Source of the DNA: Lumbricus terrestris
Lineage: Eukaryota > Annelida > Clitellata > Crassiclitellata > Lumbricidae
DNA: 64,000 bases
NCBI GenBank assembly: GCA_949752735.1
Contig: OX457053.1
Coordinates: forward strand, 4,772,735 to 4,836,734
Direction: 5' to 3'
This document shows, piece by piece, positions 52,741 through 63,637 of the stretch. Position numbers and translations under genes: made by a program. The number at the start of each line of letters is the position of its first letter. The first letter of the stretch is position 1. The notes beneath the pieces were generated by a model. It was not told the origin of the DNA, made no database searches, and was given only the letters and a program-made list of their open reading frames with translations.

Positions 52741-53380
52741 AATTGAGCACTACTTAATTTACGAATTCTGTTGATTAATTGCTTCATTTGTTGATTGCTG
52801 ATAATTAATTAATCAGTATTTGATTGATGAATATTTTCTGCCAATTGTTTGATTGCACGATCTGCTAAGTAAGTAAGTAGGTCTAGTTATTATAAAACTG
52901 TTTGAACGAATTGCACTTTCTTAAAATCTAACTATACCAAAATCATTACTGCTCTAGTACAAAGAAATTTGTTGCACATCAAAAGTAATATTTACAGTTA
53001 TAGGTGTCACCTTTCCATGGGGTGGGCAAGTGCCCCCTCTTGCCCCATGTGCGGGCCCCCATGTATTGTAGGCTACATATAAATTGCGTGGGCTAACTGC
53101 TTCCGGTGTGTTATGATTCAGCGGATTGGATCACGAAGGGTCATTGACACAAGAGGTCACGTGTTGGCTGATGTGGTCCCGTAACGGTTCATCCACGACG
53201 CCGGTATACATCTATAAATAGCATTCAGGATGACACACGATGACCTATGCGAAGAGACATAGAGACATATAGAGATAGAGACAGACACAGGGACACAGAA
53301 ACATAGAGACAGTGACACAGAGACGGACAGATTGAGCTGATAGGAAAGCAAAGAGGAATGACCATAGAGGGAAAGAGAGC
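52741..53380. other. intergenic, nothing firm
   Basis: A possible fragment of the repeat at 27465 near 52985-53070 (GTGTCACCTTTCCATGGGG, CCATGTGCGGGCCCCCA). GACA/ACAGAGAC runs begin at 53250. No gene seen. Confidence 0.4.
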
Positions 53381-53383
53381 GAT

Positions 53384-53387
<4 letters not shown>

Positions 53388-53429
<42 letters not shown>

Positions 53430-53452
53430 ACACACACACACACACACACAAA
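53388..53452. repeat. (CA)n microsatellite
   Basis: Nearly perfect CA dinucleotides with one CT interruption. Confidence 0.95.
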
Positions 53453-53499
53453 GAGAGACCACCGTTCTTCATCTTCACCATCATTCATATCTTTTTTCG

Positions 53500-53614
53500 T
53501 CTGCTCTCTGTCTGTCTCTATGTTTGTCTGTCGTCCCCGTTTGTCTTTCTGGATGTCTCTGTCCTTGCCTCACTCTCTTGCTCTCTCTATGTGTCTATAT
53601 ATCTGTTTGCTTGC

Positions 53615-53658
<44 letters not shown>

Positions 53659-53830
53659 ATGTATGTCTCTCAGGCTACTGCTGTGTGCATGGCGATACTG
53701 CCGTTGGCATCTATACTAATATAATTTATAATAGCACTATCTGTCCGTCTCTCTGTCTGTCTGTCTGTCTGGCTACGTGTCCGTCTGTATGCCTCTCCGT
53801 CTCTGTCTCTCTGCATTCGTTGGCCACTGA
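53500..53830. repeat. TCTG microsatellite patches
   Basis: TGTCTGTCTGTCTGTTTGTC (53610-53670) and CCGTCTCTGTCTGTCTGTCTG (53745-53820). Confidence 0.85.
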
Positions 53831-53944
53831 GGACTGAATCACCGTCGTGTCTTGTTTCAGCCTTCGCCCCCTATAGATCTGACCTGACGCAGCTGCCAGC
53901 TTCCCATCATAGTCATCCTGACCTGTGTGCATCATCATGTGTGT

Positions 53945-54005
53945 ATTGCAATGAGACACGGATGAGTGGACTCTTTTTAAAGTGGCGCTATATAAATGTT
54001 CATCA
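53945..54005 (+). mobile_element. LINE family A 3' tail fragment
   Basis: ACTCTTTTTAAAGTGGCGCTATATAAATG, the family A end; little else of the element is recognisable. Confidence 0.55.
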
Positions 54006-54331
54006 CTATTAGACGAAGTTACGATTAAAGCTAAAAATTTAAAAGTTACCATTACAGTCACGATCTCACTTGCATTTACAATTATAGTTACGGCTACAGT
54101 TTCAGATGCAGGTATATACAGCAACGGTTACATATACAGGGTGGGGCATAAAAAATGACTCCCCTACGGTTTTTGCCAATATCTTGGCCAGAATTAAGAA
54201 TTTTTTAATCGAATTTCACAGGCTTAAAGGGAATTTGTGTTTACACATGACGGCCAGATTTTTCATCAAAATGTTTCAAACGGAACAAAAGTTATATCAC
54301 TTTTAGTGAGAACACCAACCGTTTTTTTTAA

Positions 54332-55723
54332 CCCTTAGGCCGCCGCCGACGTGTATACACGTTATGGCAAATCTACATCCATACGCCGCCGACGTGTTTA
54401 CACGTTTTTTAGAGTGCTGTAGTTTACTTATTTATAACTTTGTTGTTTGTATTCCACAACGTGATCTGACACCATTTCCTGTATGTATGTATGTATATAT
54501 GCATGTGTATATGTATGTATGTGTGAATGTATGTAATGTATATGCGTGTATGCATGTATGTATATATGTATGTATGATGCATGCATAAATGCATGCATGT
54601 ATGTATGTATGTATGTATGTATGTATGTATGTATGTATATATGCATGTGTATATGTATGTATGTGTGAATGTATGTAATGTATATGCGATTATGCGTGTA
54701 TGCATGTATGTATATATGTATGAATGATGCATGCATAAATGCATGCATGTATGTATGTATGTATGTATGTATGTATGTATGTATGTATGTATGTATGTAT
54801 GTATGTATGTATGTATGTATGTATGTATGTATGTGTGTATGCATGTATTTATGTATGTAATACATGTATGTGAGAATGTATGTATTGAATATGCGTGTAT
54901 GTCTGTATGTATTTATGTATGTCTGTATGTTTGAATGCATGTATGCATGTATATATGTATGTATGGATGTATTTTTGTATGTATGTATGTATGTATGTAC
55001 GTACATACATACACACATACTACTCATTTGTACATGCAAACATACATAAGCTTACATTCATAAACATAACACATGCATGCATACCTACATAGATTACATA
55101 CATACACACATATATACAAATAAAAGGAAATGCACGCATACATATTTGCATGCATACATACATACATACATACATACATGCATACATACAAACATACATG
55201 TGGCAACCGCCACTGGTGAAAATGATTGAAGAAGGTACAAATACTCTGTAGGAAAATTTTGTGAAAAATCACTATTTCATACATTTTAGTTTATTTTGAG
55301 CACTTCCGGCTATGAAAAGACAAATTACTTAGTATGGCAATGTAGCCCCACATTCCATCTATAAAATGGAATGATATTTTTATCTTTATTATAAATGAAG
55401 GATCAGATAATATAGTCGATAATCTAAGTTGGTGGTTTCCCCCCCACTTGGTACCGTAGGTATATTGGGTATAACTTTTGAACGGTATGGGGTATCATCA
55501 CAAACCTTACCTCAAAATGTGTGTAAATGAACCCCCTAAAATAACTTAAAATGTCAAAATTTTATTCCGTATGAAACAAGTTTGATCTTGAAAAAACCCA
55601 AAAATTGATGGATGGCACCCTTTTTACATTATATTTTGTTATATTCATGTTTTTCGCTGAAAATGCCAAAAATAGCCGGCGGTGGGGTTAAGAAAATAAA
55701 AAAAATAGTTGGCGGCCTAAGGG
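54332..55723. mobile_element. 1.39-kb piggyBac-like element with TTAA duplication, carrying an ATGT array
   Basis: Ends CCCTTAGGCCGCC and GGCGGCCTAAGGG are perfect 13-bp inverted repeats, bracketed by TTAA (54328-54331, 55724-55727), the piggyBac target. Subterminal GCCGCCGACGTGTxTACACGTT is duplicated (54342 and 54383). The interior is mainly a roughly 700-bp ATGT-type microsatellite and an AT-rich remainder; no transposase seen. Confidence 0.9.
54481..55200. repeat. long (ATGT)n / (ACAT)n microsatellite with a sign switch
   Basis: Tetranucleotide array with a duplicated complex segment (ATGTATATATGCATGTGTAT..., near 54490 and 54635). It reads ATGT up to about 55000 and then ACAT, so the two parts form an inverted repeat around GTACGTAC at about 54995-55005. 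Confidence 0.93.
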
Positions 55724-55779
55724 TTAATGAGTGAGGGAGAGATGAACGACGAATTGAACGCACAGACGGACAAACCATC

Positions 55780-55950
55780 AGAGACAGACAAACAAACAGA
55801 CATACAGACAAGCAGATACACAGACAGACAGACACAGACATGCAGACAGACAAACATAATATAGACAGACGGATTAACAGACAGAGAGACAGACTGCTAG
55901 ACTAACATACACACAGACAGATACACTGACATGCAGACTCACACGCAGAG
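55780..55950. repeat. GACA microsatellite
   Basis: AGACAGACAAACAGACATAC and related imperfect units. Confidence 0.85.
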
Positions 55951-56344
55951 TGTGGTTGTGCAATGTTGTTGAACCGTCTGCAATGCGTCACTCAATGAAC
56001 ACAATGCAAATTATAAAAATAATTATATTCTTTTGTCAAGGTCCCTTAAAACGTGTATGCTATAATTTGCCACGTAATGATATTTCTATGATTTACGATC
56101 TGAGGAAACGTTTCGAAGGCGGCAAAATGGAAAGAACAAAGGACAGGTGCGCCTAATACCTGTACAATGGAGCTTACGTCACCCGATGTCGGCAGAAGTC
56201 TTTGATCTTTTGACTTCAGTGGTTCCGCAAAAACGGAAACAGTTCAACCATGGCAGGAAACTCATGTTTCTGTAAATCGCCCCAGTAACACCCGAACGCA
56301 GGCGGAAAAATAGGCAAATGTAAACATGATATTATGACACGCAT

Positions 56345-56470
56345 ACGTAGACAGACAGACAGACAGACGGGCAGGCAAACATACAAACATACATACGTAC
56401 AGACCTACAGACAGACGGACAAACATACAGACATAAAAACATGCATGAACAGATGCACACAGCAAGGCAC
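56345..56470. repeat. GACA/ACAT microsatellite
   Basis: AGACAGACAGACAGACGG followed by AAACATACAAACATACATAC. Confidence 0.8.
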
Positions 56471-56524
56471 AAGGACAGACTGTGAAGAAAGCACGTAATG
56501 GCTACTTATTAGTGTCGGTATACC

Positions 56525-56610
56525 TGTGTGTCTGTCTATGTGTCTGCATGTGTGTGTGTGTGTGTGTGTGCATATCTGTCGATGTTTCTGTCTTTGTATC
56601 TATGCGTCCA

Positions 56611-56695
<85 letters not shown>

Positions 56696-56697
56696 TG
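56525..56697. repeat. (TCTG)n microsatellite
   Basis: A GT-rich lead, then over 20 uninterrupted TCTG units (about 56609-56695). Confidence 0.96.
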
Positions 56698-56699
56698 GT

Positions 56700-57430
56700 A
56701 CATGTCGTTACCCCCGCCCCCATTTCCAGACAGTCTCGTAATAATTACCGTGACCGATGACTCTCCCACCTCCCTCCCTCCTACCTTCTTCGCATCTGTT
56801 CCTAAGTGGAATAATGTATTTCGGGGAAATCGTTCGATCGGTCAGCAGACGAACCGGGTTTTGGCGCGCGCGCCAACAAAGCAGAGGCGTAGCGTCAGTA
56901 GCGACCGCCCTCCGTACCCTCCGAGGCTCCGACCGGAGGGGGCCTCGCAATGAAGGGGGGCCTAACAGTGGCAAAAAATGTAAGGTATAACTAGGTGGGT
57001 CTAAGTGACATTTATGGACGCCAATCCATGCACATTGATGATTGCATGCACAATCCATGTTGGTTTTACTTACAAAAACCGCGAATTAAATAGAGAATGC
57101 ACAATTTGGCCTATAATACACTGTTGGCCTATGTATACATAATATGAACCCTGTGTATTGTATAAAATAAATACCACATTCCAGTTTCTGCGTTAAATGT
57201 CTAATGGGAAATATGTTCGGAGGGAGGCCACGCTCTTTATTGCAACGGCCTTGCAATAAAGACCAGACAGCCAGCAGACGATCGGTCGGTTGATCGGTCG
57301 GCTGAGGTCAAAGGTCAATAGTTCGTCGGTCGGTTCATTGACCGGACTAAAGTAGGTCATCCGAAAGAGAGGCTCTGCATTTGAATGGAAACAGATCTAG
57401 CGGTGGATGGAAGGTTGGTTGGACGGACGG
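56700..57430. other. intergenic, GC-rich patch, nothing recognised
   Basis: GGCGCGCGCGCC near 56863 and a GATCGGTCGG repeat near 57280-57310. No gene is supported. Confidence 0.4.
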
Positions 57431-57435
57431 ACGTA

Positions 57436-57664
57436 GGGCGCGGTGGTGTAGTGGGCATGTTCGTTGCTTGCAGCCGGAGGGTTGCAGGTTCCAATCCACC
57501 TCAATGCGTCGTAGGGACCTTGGGCAAGTCCTTCACTCGCAATTGCTCATGCGCTTCAGTGTGAAACGCTATTGCAGTGTCCGCTCTGCAGTCGGGAGCG
57601 CCTCTGAGTAGTGTGCTTGAAGGGGCGCTATAACAAGTGCACATACAAACGAACAAACAAACAT
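57436..57664 (+). mobile_element. tRNA-headed SINE, copy 4 (near full length)
   Basis: Head GGGCGCGGTGGTGTAGTGGG with A-box TGGTGTAGTGG (57443-57453) and B-box-like GGTTCCAATCC; body ACTCGCAATTGCTCATGCGC and CGCTCTGCAGTCGGGAG; tail GCGCCTCTGAGTAGTGTGC, GGGGCGCTATAACAAGTGCAC then (CAAA)n-like. The best copy for a consensus. Confidence 0.9.
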
Positions 57665-57708
57665 ACCTGCACAGTGCACATCTAAAGAAAATCCATACAT
57701 ACTTTACG

Positions 57709-57893
57709 CAGTGGCGTAGGCAAGGGGGTTTCGGGGGTTAAACCCCCCCCCCCCCCCGAACCCCCCCCCCCAATTGGCTCCGGAAAAAGGTTTTTTAAGG
57801 TTATTTTCCCATTTAAGTAAGAAAAAATATCAAAGAACAGGGTTTCCGCCCATAAAACCCCAGCCCCATCAAAAATTCCTGGCTACACCTCTG
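57709..57893. mobile_element. hAT-like MITE (CAGTGGCGTAG ends)
   Basis: CAGTGGCGTAGGCAAGG at left; CTACACCTCTG at right. CTTTACG precedes the element (57702-57708) and recurs at 57898-57904, four bases beyond the apparent right end, so the boundary or duplication is slightly uncertain. The interior has two long C runs. A related left half lies at 11411. Confidence 0.7.
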
Positions 57894-57904
57894 AAGTCTT
57901 TACG

Positions 57905-58480
57905 TAGCCTACATATCACACATGCACGCATGCATGCCTTTATAATTAAATCAAACTAACACATACTGTCATTCATACTTACGCATTATACAGAATAGAC
58001 ATTTCTGTTGCCAAATATAGACTCATTCACGTTGTCCTGAATTATTGCCAATTTATTGGGTCAGGTCGGTCAATGACCCGATGACCTATATAGCAGATCG
58101 CGTCCAATGGCCATCTGTTTGTCGTTAATGCAGGCCGTTGTCATGGCAACGCTGGAGGCAACGAGAACGATGGACAGGCCACATTATATTATGGTGTCAA
58201 GTGGAAATTCCCCGAAAGGACTTGCGCGCGAATTGGGTCAGACAAAGGTCATGGTCGCAACGGAGCGAAGAAGGATAAGACTACGTGAGATGAATATAGG
58301 TCGGTGCACGAAGGTTATGTGTATTATTATGGATCGTTGTTTAGCACGTCGTCTTCGCCACTAGCAGTGCCAGTCCTAAGTGTAAGCAAGGAGGAGGGAG
58401 ATATCAATGATTCTTTGTTATGGTAAGTGTCGTTAAACAAGAGCTCAACTAAAGCATGTTCAGGTTGGAAATGAAGAGGG
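57905..58480. other. intergenic, nothing firm
   Basis: An 85-codon frame (58107-58364) shows no recognisable domain. AGTGCCAGTCCTAAG near 58368 belongs to the dispersed repeat also at 10386 and 41390. Confidence 0.4.
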
Positions 58481-58494
58481 TCAAGCAGACAGAC

Positions 58495-59260
58495 CGTTGG
58501 CAGACAGACAGACGGACAGACAGACGGACGGACAGACAGACAGACAGAAAGAAAGACAGAAAGACAGAAAGACAGAAAGATGGACGGACGGACAGACAGA
58601 CAGACAGACAGACAGAAGGACACGTGTATTGGTAGGCAATCAGACAAACGATCAGACAGTTCGCAAGACAGACAAACAGACAAGCGAACGGACAGAAGAG
58701 ATCCGAGAGACATACAGACGAACGTTCGGGTAAACAGTTAGGGAAGCAAAGACACAGGCAGGCAGATAGACAGACAGTCAGTCGGACGAAAGAACGAAGA
58801 GATGACGATGAGACATACATGATACATCCAAACATACACACACTGTCATACCAGAGATAGAGACGGAGAGAAAGACAGAGTCTAAGAGAGAGAGACATAA
58901 GCTTACATACAGAAACATACAGACAGAAACAGACAGACAGAAACAGACAAACAGAGCGACAGAGATATACAGAGAGAGATACAGACAGACAGACAGACAG
59001 AGTCTGAGAGAGGCATACAGAAACATACAGACAGAAACAGACAGACAGAAGCAGACAGAGATATACACACACACAGAAAGAGAGACATACACAGACAGAA
59101 TCTGAGAGAGACATACAGAAACATTCAGACAGAAACAGACAGACAGAAACAGACAGACAAAAACAGACAGGCAGAGCGACAGAGATATACAGAGAGAGGC
59201 AGACGCACACAGACAGAGAGCGACAAAGGTAGACAGACAGAGATGGAGACAGACAGTTGA
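58495..59260. repeat. long GACA/GACG microsatellite with longer-range units
   Basis: About 760 bp, mostly ACAGACAGAC; between 58890 and 59190 a unit of the form AGAGACATACAGAAACATACAGACAGAAACAGACAGACAG-like words (written here as shorter pieces ATACAGAAACATACAGACAG) recurs four times. Confidence 0.9.
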
Positions 59261-59950
59261 TAAAACGAGGCTCTTATCAGCTAATATCCTTCTCCCTCGT
59301 TGACCCATCACAACAGCCAATCTCCAAGAAACCCTAACGTCCTGCTTACACGGAATTCAACGAAGGATCGTTTGTCTGTGGTCTCCCTCTCTCTATCATC
59401 CCTCTTGCCGAACTTCCTTCCTATCCGTCCATTGTAGGCCTATTGTGGGCCTACTTAAAATTTTCACTTTCACAAGAACTTGATACCAAAATTAATGTAC
59501 TGCCTAATTTTCAGCAATTTCATTTCCTGTGATGTGCTTAACTGGTGATGGACAGGGCGGAGTGGAGGAAGAGCTCTATCCTATGTGCAGACCCTACAAG
59601 GGCTAATTTGGCCTACTAAGTCGCCTCGTAATCGTAATCTCCAGATTTCAAGAGCGTCACTCGAAAGCCAAGCGCAGGGCACCAACTTATTCACGAGCGC
59701 TTTGTCAAGTCAGAAAGGTTGTCCAAAAGGGTGGTCCGAAGTCGGTCGTGGTCCAAGAAGACTAAATAGGCTGATGATGTTAAAACGGTTTAATAGTGTC
59801 GTAAACTGGCTGAACCTTTGACAGTACGCAGACAATGTAAAAAATTTAAGATGATGACAAATTAAAGAAAATAATTATGAACGATATATAAATAAATATG
59901 GTTACATAGAGACTATTTAAAAACGAAACAAACAAGACGAAAAACAAAAA
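59261..59950. other. intergenic, nothing recognised
   Basis: No gene; GTCGCCTCGTAATCGTAATCTCC near 59621-59643 resembles a reversed end of the (TTACGA)-tailed LINE family but is too short to call. Confidence 0.4.
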
Positions 59951-59970
59951 AAATACGTATTTACGTATAT

Positions 59971-60032
59971 GGAATGAATGAGTGAACAAAACGAACGAAT
60001 GAATGAACGAATGAATAAACGAATGAATGAAC
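59971..60032. repeat. (GAAT)n/(GAAC)n microsatellite
   Basis: GAATGAATGAACGAATGAAT-type run. Confidence 0.85.
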
Positions 60033-60117
60033 CGTCTTGCTGCATGGAAATCGTTGCACAGTTCGGAAATCATTGTTCCATTGTAGCCTACAGTTGTACT
60101 CCTACGCCTCCGCAGTC

Positions 60118-60241
60118 TCGCCACAACCTCATCAATCGAATCTTTCAGGCCAGAGAGGGCAGGACCTACCGGCCACGAACCTTTCCCTCGCCCAGCCGGA
60201 AGAGCGCCGATGGAGAGGAGGGGCGATCGGGCCTGGCCTAG
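60118..60241 (+). other. possible exon-like GC-rich stretch, unknown
   Basis: After CTCCTACGCCTCCGCAG (a fair acceptor) the sequence reads SRHNLINRIFQAREGRTYRP, then RTFPSPSRKSADGEEGRS and a stop. Base composition differs from its surroundings, and a CTGGCCTGGCCGGGC repeat follows. I recognise no domain; it could be a terminal exon or chance. Confidence 0.2.
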
Positions 60242-60557
60242 CTTGGCCTGGCCTGGCCGGGCAGGGAAGGGGCAGAGGCCTGGCTGATGTGCAGGGGAAG
60301 AGGCGCCTTATTAAGTTCGCCCTAGGTCTTTTCTAGGAATTCATCTGATTCACTGAGTCGTCATCACTAAGCGCTGCGATTCTACGCTGTCGAGAAAAGA
60401 AAATCATGTCTGCCATCGGTATTCACCATAGTGTGGACTGTGGCTCGAATCTGATCGTTATTTTGTTGCCTCACAGTGTCGTTCAACCAACTATTATATA
60501 GGCTAACAATAATATTATTATTCGCCAACTAAGCTACTGACCAGCCACAAGGAAACG

Positions 60558-60771
60558 GAATGAATTTAAGGAATTGAAGGAATTAAGGAATTTTTACAAC
60601 TGCACAACTCCTTCTTTCCTCTCCCATCTTACATGGTAAATTACTTCCAGTCGGAGGAAAATGACCTTTCTTGCTAGTTTTAGCTGCACAGAAGTGCTTC
60701 TACAACTGCACAAATTCTTTTAGAACTGCACATTTTGTGTAGCCTACAACTGCACGTTAATGAAAGCCCTG
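60558..60771. mobile_element. CAGGGCT MITE family copy with altered left end, 8-bp target duplication
   Basis: AGGAAACG flanks both sides (60550-60557, 60772-60779). The interior matches 42284-42478 from AAGGAATTTTTACAACTGCA onward, and the right end is GCCCTG. The left terminus reads GAATGAATTTAAGGAATTGA instead of CAGGGCT, with an AAGGAATT reduplication. Confidence 0.85.
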
Positions 60772-60779
60772 AGGAAACG

Positions 60780-61765
60780 CATGCACAATTGCACACCATC
60801 TTAATGCAAGGTACAGAAAGTTTAAAAGTACGTATTTAATTTACAATAACGTTGCATCAGCTCCGTATTTGTTGGCAGTGTACGACCATCGAGCAAGAAG
60901 CGTTGATAAGCCTTCGGATCTCTTAAAGGCATATAGACATAAAAAAGGTGGAAACGGAATAAAAAAAACGGAAAAACTTCGTTTTATTCGAAAAAATAAA
61001 AAACGAAAAACCGACCAAAAACGGAAATGGAAAATGATTTGACTTTGTTACATTTTAAACAGCATTTCAAAACTTGAAGATCTTATTTAGGCCTATGCAA
61101 TTTTTTAAAATCTAATCTGCAGATAGCGCAACTTTTTTTGTAGGCCAGAATTCACTATAAGTGACATTAATAATCTTTTTTCGTATAACTAGTTTAATAA
61201 GAAATTGAGAAAAACTAAAGTTATTGAAATCTGTTCAAATATAAATTGCAAACATAAGTCCGTATAAATTCATGCTGACCAACAACCCAATTAAAATCTA
61301 ATCAGATGCAAAGGCTACCAAGACATGATTTCAGAATAGCGTCCTAAGCCTTGTGAAGGACTTCAAGGACTCACGTATAATAAATATGTGTGTGTGTGCG
61401 TGTGTGGCTTTCTCTAGTTCGAAATCTAAAACGAAGCGCTATTCAGATCGATGGCAGGCACATTAATGTCTGGAAACTTTTGTTCAGCATCGTATACTCT
61501 AGCACCGATGTGATAAGCAGCTTCCATTCCGCCGCTGTTTAGAGTAAACTTACAGATTATCAATCGACACCTCACACCAGTCTATAGATCCACAGTTCGA
61601 GAACTTCAGCTAGTGCAGTAGAGAATGCTGATCTCATTCGTGTCTGCTTATTCCAGACGTTAATTGCATGACTCCAAGCCACACTGGCTGTATTCTGTGG
61701 CTAGACACGTGAACTGCGGTGTGTCTGTACTCTCCAGTCATCAGATTTGATTTTAGTGCAGCAAG
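60780..61765. other. intergenic, AT-rich, nothing recognised
   Basis: A/T-rich with an AAACGGAAA-rich patch (60950-61035). No gene or transposon ends seen. Confidence 0.4.
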
Positions 61766-61771
61766 GTGGCC

Positions 61772-61865
61772 GATGAAGAGATAGAGACAGAGACAGAGAC
61801 AGAGACGGAGACAGAGACAGAAAGACAGACACAGAGAGACAGAGACTCATACAGAAAGACACACA
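61772..61865. repeat. GACAGA microsatellite
   Basis: GAGACAGAGACAGAGACAGA hexanucleotide run. Confidence 0.9.
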
Positions 61866-62139
61866 GTAGCAGAGGCAAATACACAGAGGGGTTAGGTGTC
61901 TTAGCCCCTGAGGCTGTAGTGGGGCCGCGGCCTGAGTCACAGGGCTCTCTATGGGTGAGTCGGTTATATAGTCTGCGAATGATTGGCTCTGTCTGACTTC
62001 CTTGGGCTTTATTCGCCCAAACGGTTCAAGTATTTTTCCGTTGTCCATCTGCAAGGGTGATGGCTCCGATGTGATGACTGCATGGCTCGCTGGCTAAGAC
62101 TCTGGCTTCTTGCATTCATGACCGGGACTAGAATCATGT

Positions 62140-62440
62140 GTCCGACATGTGAAATGGCCGAGTGAAACCGACGTCTGAGTGCGACATGTGAGTGATATCG
62201 ACTTGTGAGGGAATATGGCATGTGAATCTAACATGTGAATTTGGCATGCGAAAGGGACACTGTGAAATCGACGTGTGTGAAATTGGCGTGTCGATTCGAC
62301 GTGTGAAATCTACATGTGCAATCTACATGTGAAACGGACATGTGAAACCGACATGTGAAACAGACGCGTGAAACAGACATGCGAATTATACATATGGAAT
62401 CGACATGCGAAACGACATGTGAAGCGTCATGTGAAATTGA
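62140..62440. repeat. minisatellite of GACATGTGAAAC-type units
   Basis: About 20 imperfect 12-15-bp units (CATGTGAAACCGA, CGTGTGAAATCTA, CATGCGAATTATA). Most contain the palindrome ACATGT or its ACGTGT variant. Confidence 0.88.
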
Positions 62441-62719
62441 CGTGGATCACATTGTTGATCTGCGTGTAACATGGGATGACCCCCAACATCCGCCAGAAGA
62501 GAGACAGCTGAAATCCAAAAATTATCGCGAAGATATGTACGGCATTCACCTATGGCGACGTTCAACTATTTACCTGCATTCGGATTGACGCTGTCAATGA
62601 ATTCGACTTGTTTTATTCGTACCTAAGTCGCTATATATAGTTGTCCACCACGTGCTTATCGCCAAAGTAGCCCACACCAACCAGCTTTCGAAGGCAAAAT
62701 ACTAAGGTGAGTTTAACTA

Positions 62720-62860
62720 AGCTGTATGCATTAGGCGCACCACCCTATGGGACCCCCGGGACGCGTCCCCCAACTTTTGAGTGGTCCCTAACTTTATTAT
62801 TATGGTCCCCCAACTTTTAGGACGTGATTCATTATGGTCCCCCCCACTTTTAGAACGTGA
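62720..62860. repeat. internal repeat of TGGTCCCCCAACTTTTxG
   Basis: GTCCCCCAACTTTT-like sequence three times (62767, 62803 and 62836, the last varied), separated by 33-36 bp. Possibly part of a MITE with GC-rich end GCGCACCACCCTATGGGACC. Confidence 0.55.
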
Positions 62861-62965
62861 TTGCACCTATGGCTGTATGTATCTTTTGTATATATGCAAT
62901 GTTATATGCCTATATATAATAATCATGATAGCAAGCATGTAATCAGATATACACATAGAGACCTA

Positions 62966-63145
62966 TTTTGTATTGTACTTAAACATTTATAAAGCGTCTC
63001 TAGTAGGGTGAGCTGCTCAGAGGCGCTCCCAGTGAGCAAGGAGGCAAGGTCCGGCCGCCCCCGGGAGAAGAAGCAGGTTTTGAAGAGGAGAGAGAGAGAA
63101 GAAAGAAGAAAGACTGCCAGACAGAACTGCAGAGTGAACAAGAGA
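62966..63145 (-). mobile_element. LINE family B 3' end
   Basis: The minus strand reads LQFCLAVFLLSSLSLLFKTC and FFSRG, then a 3' UTR complementary to GAGCTGCTCAGAGGCGCTCC and TTTATAAAGCG, with tail complementary to TTTTGTATTGTACTTAAACA. Confidence 0.75.
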
Positions 63146-63455
63146 AATATATAATTATAATATATATTTAATTTAACTATTTATATAGTATTTATATAGA
63201 ATTATATACATAATTTCTTTTAACTGTGTGTGTTGTGTTAGCATGAGTAGCCTAGCTATCTCCGGTTGAGCGGATTGGTAGGTCTAAATAAGATCTTGTA
63301 TCTATAATACTAGATATAGCATTAGGTCATATAATATTTCGTACCTAGAATATTATTAGAAATGTAGCAATTTTTAAGATCTAAATAATCACAAACAGAG
63401 CAACACTCAATTAATCAATCAACCAATTGTCTTCAGCAGCCTGTAACTCCTTTAA

Positions 63456-63481
63456 ATAAATAAATAAATAAATAAATAAAT
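63456..63481. repeat. (AAAT)n microsatellite
   Basis: AAATAAATAAATAAATAAAT run. Confidence 0.9.
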
Positions 63482-63566
63482 GTAGTCTATTACAAGTGTT
63501 GATTACTAAAATATCAATTTAAACTTATTACGATTGAAATTGCTTTATTTTAATTATTTCTAAGAT

Positions 63567-63637
63567 GAAGAAGATGATGAAGATGAAAAAGCTGCCGATA
63601 TGGATAACAAAGATGACAAGACAGATGATAGATGATG
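63567..63637 (+). other. possible acidic terminal exon, unknown
   Basis: After TTTTAATTATTTCTAAG (acceptor-like) one frame reads DEEDDEDEKAADMDNKDDKT then DDR and TGA. Acidic C-termini like this end several nuclear proteins and chaperones, but the stretch is also simple GATGAA repeat, so no function is claimed. Confidence 0.2.

Noticed and set aside
54128..54327. Transposon end beginning CAGGGTGGGGCATAAAAAATG
   Set aside because: It resembles ends seen in other repeats but no partner end or target duplication was found nearby.
54428..55284. 203-codon frame of YIHTYIHT repeats and its sister frames
   Set aside because: ATGT tetranucleotides have no stop in several frames; microsatellite artefact inside the piggyBac-like element.
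58449..59320. Cys/Leu/Ser/Val-rich frames of up to 253 codons resembling membrane proteins
   Set aside because: They come from the GACA/TGTC microsatellite; the hydrophobic look is a by-product of CTGTCTG repeats.
62080..62440. CRISPR-like array
   Set aside because: Units are short (12-15 bp), imperfect and without unique spacers; the genome is eukaryotic.
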